Assembly (NCBI GenBank): GCA_964630785.1
Contig: CAZVZG010000010.1
Coordinates: forward strand, 62,001-126,000
Direction: 5' to 3'
DNA length: 64,000 nt
From: JADLCX01 sp964630785
GTDB lineage: Bacteria > Planctomycetota > Phycisphaerae > Phycisphaerales > UBA1924
Below the pieces are notes generated by a model. That model saw only the letters and a program-made list of their open reading frames with translations, searched no databases and was not told where the DNA came from. Below are positions 60,725 through 64,000 of the stretch, one piece after another (the stretch's first letter is position 1; each line of letters opens with the position of its first letter). The position numbers and the translations under genes are program-made.

Positions 60725-62020
60725 TCACGGCGCGGCTGCCGTCCCTGCTTGTTCGGGCCCGGGCCCACCGGGTTTCGCAATCCGGTTGCCCACGCCCGCC
60801 CCGCCTGTATCCCACGATCGCTTCAGGCGTTGGACGCACGCGGCGATGATCGGCACCGCCTCGTCGATCTCGGCGGCCGTGGTCTCGCGGCTGATGCTGA
60901 ACCGGAGTGTTCCGTGGGCGAACTCGCTCGGGAGCCGCATGGCGCGGAGCACGGGCGAAGCCTCCAGCGACCCGCTGGAGCACGCGGCGCCGGCCGAGCA
61001 GCACACGCCCCGCTCGCTGAGCAGCAGGAGCAGGGCCTCGGCCTCCAGCCCCGGGAAGCCGACACTGGAGGTGTTCCACAGCCGGGGCTCATCGGCGACG
61101 TTCACCCGGGCGTCGGGGACGGCCGCGAGGACGGCCTGCTCAAGCCGGTCGCGTAGGACTCGCCCTCTCTCGACATTCGTCGGATCGACGAGCCACGCCG
61201 AGGCCAGCCGCGCCGCGACGCCCGCGCCGACGATACCCGGAACGTTTTCAGTGCCGCCGCGACGGCCGAGCTCCTGCTCGCCGTGGATCAACGGCGCGGT
61301 GCGCACGCCCGGGCGGGCGTAGAGCACGCCCACGCCCTTGGGCCCGTGGAACTTGTGCGGCGAGTATGTCAGCAAATCGCAGTCGAGCGACGATTCCGAC
61401 TGGTCCGGTCCTTCGGTAACACGGACGGACATCTTCCCTACGCGCTGCGTGGCGTCGCAGTGGAACGTCACGCCCCGCTCGCGGCAAGCGGCGGCGATCT
61501 CTCGCACCGGCTGCACGGCGCCCGTCTCGTTGTTGGCCCACTGCACGCTCACGATCGCGGTTTCGGGGTGTGCTTCGAGCAGGCGGCGCACCGACCGCGG
61601 GTCCACGCGCATGGTCGCGTCCAGGTCGGCCGTGAGCACGCGTACACCGTCCTCCCGCGCGAGCGCCGCGGCCAGGTCGCGGATGGCGATGTGCTCGATC
61701 GGCGAGATGACGATCGCGGGTGGGGGTGTGAGGGGAGACGCGGTGGTTCTGGCGGCTCCGATCAAGCCGCGGGCCAGCAGGTGGCCGCGGATGGCCAGGT
61801 CGATCGACTCCGTGCCCGACGCGGTGAGGGTGATGTTCCGCGGCCGGGTTCCGATGAGCTCGGCCAGGAACTTTCGGGCGAGCTCGACGCGCTGCCGCGC
61901 CCCCTGGCCCAGCCGGTGCACGCTCGAAGGGTTGTGCCAGTGAACGGCGAGCATCTCGTGCATCGCCGCGATGACCTCCTCGGTTGGCCGGGTCGTGGCG
62001 TTGTGGTCGAGGTAGATCAC
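60725..62020 (-). CDS. Cysteine desulfurase (NifS/IscS-like)
   Basis: 431 residues from a GTG at 62020. The protein starts VIYLDHNATTRPTEEVIAAM, and has GTESIDLAI, the H-x-x-x-D helix region, N-N-E-T-G-A-V-Q-P, C-D-A-T-Q-R-V-G and the PLP-lysine loop YSPHKFHGPKGVGVLY. The active-site cysteine loop is RGVCCSAGAACSSGSLEASP. It removes sulfur from cysteine for Fe-S cluster or thio-tRNA assembly. It is longer than E. coli IscS by about 30 residues, mostly in a Pro-rich insert near residue 90 and an irregular C-terminus. No isc/suf gene is adjacent. Confidence 0.93.
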   Translation of the reverse strand: MIYLDHNATTRPTEEVIAAMHEMLAVHWHNPSSVHRLGQGARQRVELARKFLAELIGTRPRNITLTASGTESIDLAIRGHLLARGLIGAARTTASPLTPPPAIVISPIEHIAIRDLAAALAREDGVRVLTADLDATMRVDPRSVRRLLEAHPETAIVSVQWANNETGAVQPVREIAAACRERGVTFHCDATQRVGKMSVRVTEGPDQSESSLDCDLLTYSPHKFHGPKGVGVLYARPGVRTAPLIHGEQELGRRGGTENVPGIVGAGVAARLASAWLVDPTNVERGRVLRDRLEQAVLAAVPDARVNVADEPRLWNTSSVGFPGLEAEALLLLLSERGVCCSAGAACSSGSLEASPVLRAMRLPSEFAHGTLRFSISRETTAAEIDEAVPIIAACVQRLKRSWDTGGAGVGNRIAKPGGPGPEQAGTAAAP

Positions 62021-62372
62021 CGCGGCAGGGTATGGGTGAGCGGCGGGAAGAGGGGAGTCAGGAACGGCGCGATGGTCCGAGAAGCGCGACCGTGTCGGCG
62101 TGGAGAAAGAGCCCAATGCACACCGGGCGCGCAATAGGCGATGCGCGTATCTGAAAAACGTCCGTCCGGCGCGTGAATCTCACCGTCGAAGCACGATTTC
62201 TCTTGTGAATCGGTCCCTCTTGCGGTATGGATAGGGCGACCACGAATACCGGTTTTCTCTTCCTTTTTGACTTGTACTCGCAGGTGAAGCGTCGGCGCGG
62301 GCCCTCAGGGGGCCGTCCCTTTGTCCCTGCCTCCCAACTTCACCGCCCCTTGCGAAGGTCAGGAGCGCAAAC
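62021..62372. other. Gene-free divergent region
   Basis: It separates the desulfurase gene from the exported protein at 62373. An AT-richer stretch at 62255-62285 (cggttttctcttcctttttg) could hold a promoter, with TTGACT near 62268, but no matching -10 is clear. The AGGAGC site is just before the ATG at 62373. Confidence 0.45.
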
Positions 62373-64000
62373 ATGACGATGTTCCCCGTCCGGCAACTCC
62401 GACACATCGTCTTCGCGAGTGCGGCCTTCGGCTTGGCGTTCGCGGCCGCGGGCCAGCCCGCCAACGACCTGTGCACCAACGCGACCGCCATCGGGCCCGC
62501 GCCGGTCACCGTCAACGGCACGACGGCCGGCGCGACCTCGGACATGCCCGCGTCGGATTGCTCGGCGACCGCGGACGACACGATCGACGTCTGGTACCGC
62601 TTTCAGAACGGCCCCAACGCGACGACGTACACCTTCGACACCAACGGCACGCCCGATACCGGGGGCAACGCCGGCGACACCTCGATCGAGCTCTTCGACA
62701 CCGTCTGCGGCGGCGCCAGCGTCGGCTGCGACGACGACTCGGGCGCGGGCCTGGCGTCGCGCGTGGTGTACGCGATGTCGCCCAACCAGGTGGTGCTCAT
62801 CCGCGTTGCGTTCCTGAGCAACTGCGACCCGCCGTGCGAGTTCGCGGGCACGGTGACCGGCCCGTTCGTGCTCAACATCGCCGAGGGCGTGCCGCCGCCG
62901 CCCGTGAATGACCTGTGCGAGAACGCGACGGTCATCAGCACCGCGCCCAGCAGCACGCTCGGCGACAACGACTTGTCGACGGGCGTGGACATCACGCCCT
63001 GCTCCAACACCGACGAGCTGGACGTGTGGTTCAGCTTTACGCCGAGCGTGACAGGCCAGTACCAGATCGACACGCTCGGATCAACGGGCAACACCGACAC
63101 CAGCCTGGCGGTCTTCGAGGGCTGCCCGGACGAGGTCACGCCGAACGTGCAGCCGGCCTGGCCCACCAACCTGATCGCGTGCAACGACGACGTGGTGTTG
63201 GTCGGCGGCGCGGACGACGTGTACCTGTCGATGGTCCGGGCCAACCTCCAGGCGGGCACGGCCTACAAGATCCGCGTCTCCGGCTTCGATAACTCGACCG
63301 GCGCGTTCGTGCTCAACGTGTCGGCCCCCAACCCCACGCCCTTGCCCGCGGTACCGAACTCCTGCGAGACCGCCCAGAGCGTCGCGGGCACGTTCACTCA
63401 GACGTACTACACCGGCGGCGCTCGACCCGGCGGGCCCGCGGGAAGCTGCAACGCCGCCGATCCCATCGCCGAAGGCGTCAACGACAACGCCCTATACCTG
63501 ACATTCACGCCCGGCGCGCCAGGCACCCTCAGCGGGACCATCAGCGCCGAGTCGGGCATTGTGCGGTCCGACTCGCTGCTGGTGATGTTCAGCGGGTCCT
63601 GCGGGTCGCTGACCGAGCTGGCCTGCCTCGACGACACACCCGACGGCGCTGCGACCTACGACCTCTCCGCCCTGCCGCCCGTCACGCCCGGCACAACGTA
63701 CTACCTCCTGCTGGGCGACTACGGCACGTACGACAGCGGCGCGGACGTTTCGGTGAACATCACGGTGCCGAGCGCGGCCGCGAACGGGGCGTGCTGCCGA
63801 GGTTCGACGTGCGACGTGGCCGCTCCCGGAGACTGCACGGGGGCCAACACCGCGTACTCCGGCGACGGCACCGTCTGCAACGCCCCGGGCAACAGCACCT
63901 CACCGTGCTGCAAGGCCGACTACAACCACGTCGGCGGCGTGACCGTGCAGGACATCTTCGACTTCCTGGCGGGGTACTTCACGGCCAGCCCGGAAGCCGA
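62373..64000 (+). CDS. Exported repeat protein with dockerin-like tail, 3' end cut by window
   Basis: I translated this frame by hand from the ATG at 62373 to the edge: 542 complete codons and no stop. A signal peptide (AAFGLAFAAAGQ) is followed by two similar N-D-L-C-x-N-A-T domains (residues about 30-170 and 180-320), each with D-V-W-Y/F-x-F and C-x-D-D motifs, and a third, more distant copy (about 330-465). One GACC cysteine repeat (GACCRGSTCDVAAPGDC) follows, then the first dockerin-like loop (ADYNHVGGVTVQDIFDFL). The second loop and the end lie outside the window. Same domain types as in the proteases at 26197 and 55038. Confidence 0.8.
   Translation, partial: MTMFPVRQLRHIVFASAAFGLAFAAAGQPANDLCTNATAIGPAPVTVNGTTAGATSDMPASDCSATADDTIDVWYRFQNGPNATTYTFDTNGTPDTGGNAGDTSIELFDTVCGGASVGCDDDSGAGLASRVVYAMSPNQVVLIRVAFLSNCDPPCEFAGTVTGPFVLNIAEGVPPPPVNDLCENATVISTAPSSTLGDNDLSTGVDITPCSNTDELDVWFSFTPSVTGQYQIDTLGSTGNTDTSLAVFEGCPDEVTPNVQPAWPTNLIACNDDVVLVGGADDVYLSMVRANLQAGTAYKIRVSGFDNSTGAFVLNVSAPNPTPLPAVPNSCETAQSVAGTFTQTYYTGGARPGGPAGSCNAADPIAEGVNDNALYLTFTPGAPGTLSGTISAESGIVRSDSLLVMFSGSCGSLTELACLDDTPDGAATYDLSALPPVTPGTTYYLLLGDYGTYDSGADVSVNITVPSAAANGACCRGSTCDVAAPGDCTGANTAYSGDGTVCNAPGNSTSPCCKADYNHVGGVTVQDIFDFLAGYFTASPEA

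Noticed and set aside
4534..64000. Cellulosome-type cohesin-dockerin system
   Set aside because: Only dockerin-like tails are visible; no cohesin domain or scaffoldin was found in the window, and the proteins are not mainly cellulases.

Overview
The window comes from a GC-rich Gram-negative bacterium. It fits a planctomycete of the Phycisphaerae (Phycisphaerales) type. The evidence is the dense set of secreted proteins ending in a tandem dockerin-like 'D-F-N-x-x-G-x-V-x-V-Q-D-I-F-D-F-L' module with a terminal Gly-Cys, two PEP-CTERM-like tails (P-A-P, hydrophobic stretch, poly-Arg), DUF1559-like pseudopilins, a sigma factor next to a Ser/Thr kinase with WD40 repeats, CxxC zinc-ribbon membrane proteins, and an LpxL-type acyltransferase. 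No rRNA, tRNA or CRISPR array was seen. The placement is inferred from protein families only.

Layout. 1-2.7 kb: the end of a lipid A acyltransferase, a single-domain response regulator, small conserved proteins, and a lower-GC zinc-ribbon gene flanked by inverted copies of a dispersed repeat. 2.9-9 kb: an unknown-family protein (P1) divergent from a HAF-repeat dockerin protein, a lipoprotein, and a GH172/DUF2961 enzyme. 9.3-13.9 kb: a pseudopilin behind a 16-G tract, a 12-cysteine secreted protein, a two-anchor protein, a MauE-like membrane protein, UbiX and a zinc-ribbon membrane protein. 14.0-18.4 kb: dnaE carrying three in-frame GATC-rich palindromic inserts. 18.7-19.04 kb: a gene-free, hairpin-rich stretch ending in a canonical terminator, so a candidate ncRNA. 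19.4-22.3 kb: a class-IV aminotransferase and motAB.

22.7-30.6 kb: a lipoprotein and secreted dockerin-tailed proteins, including a matrixin-like protease. 30.9-38.5 kb: dihydrolipoyl dehydrogenase, then two tandem modules in which a P1-family gene (P2, P3) is divergent from a PEP-CTERM gene. 38.6-50.6 kb: a giant Cys-rich repeat protein, a pseudopilin, a flavin monooxygenase, a lectin-like protein, and a protease/beta-propeller gene broken by one frameshift. 50.6-57.3 kb: a WD40 kinase with its sigma factor, and a second matrixin-like protease. 57.4-62 kb: an MCE/MlaD protein, its MlaF-type ATPase, a membrane protein and a cysteine desulfurase. The window ends inside another dockerin-tailed protein.

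How it fits together. About a quarter of the genes make exported proteins with one of two C-terminal sorting modules: ten dockerin-like, two PEP-CTERM-like. Their shared extras are GACC cysteine repeats, an N-D-x-C...DVWYxF domain and metalloprotease cores. Most striking are the three paralogous unknown proteins, each divergent from one exported-protein gene, with look-alike promoters (TTGCAC or TTGCCT, 16 bp, then TATAGT, TATGCT or TATCTT). Intergenic DNA carries several small inverted-repeat families. All functions are read from motifs and context. No database search was run.
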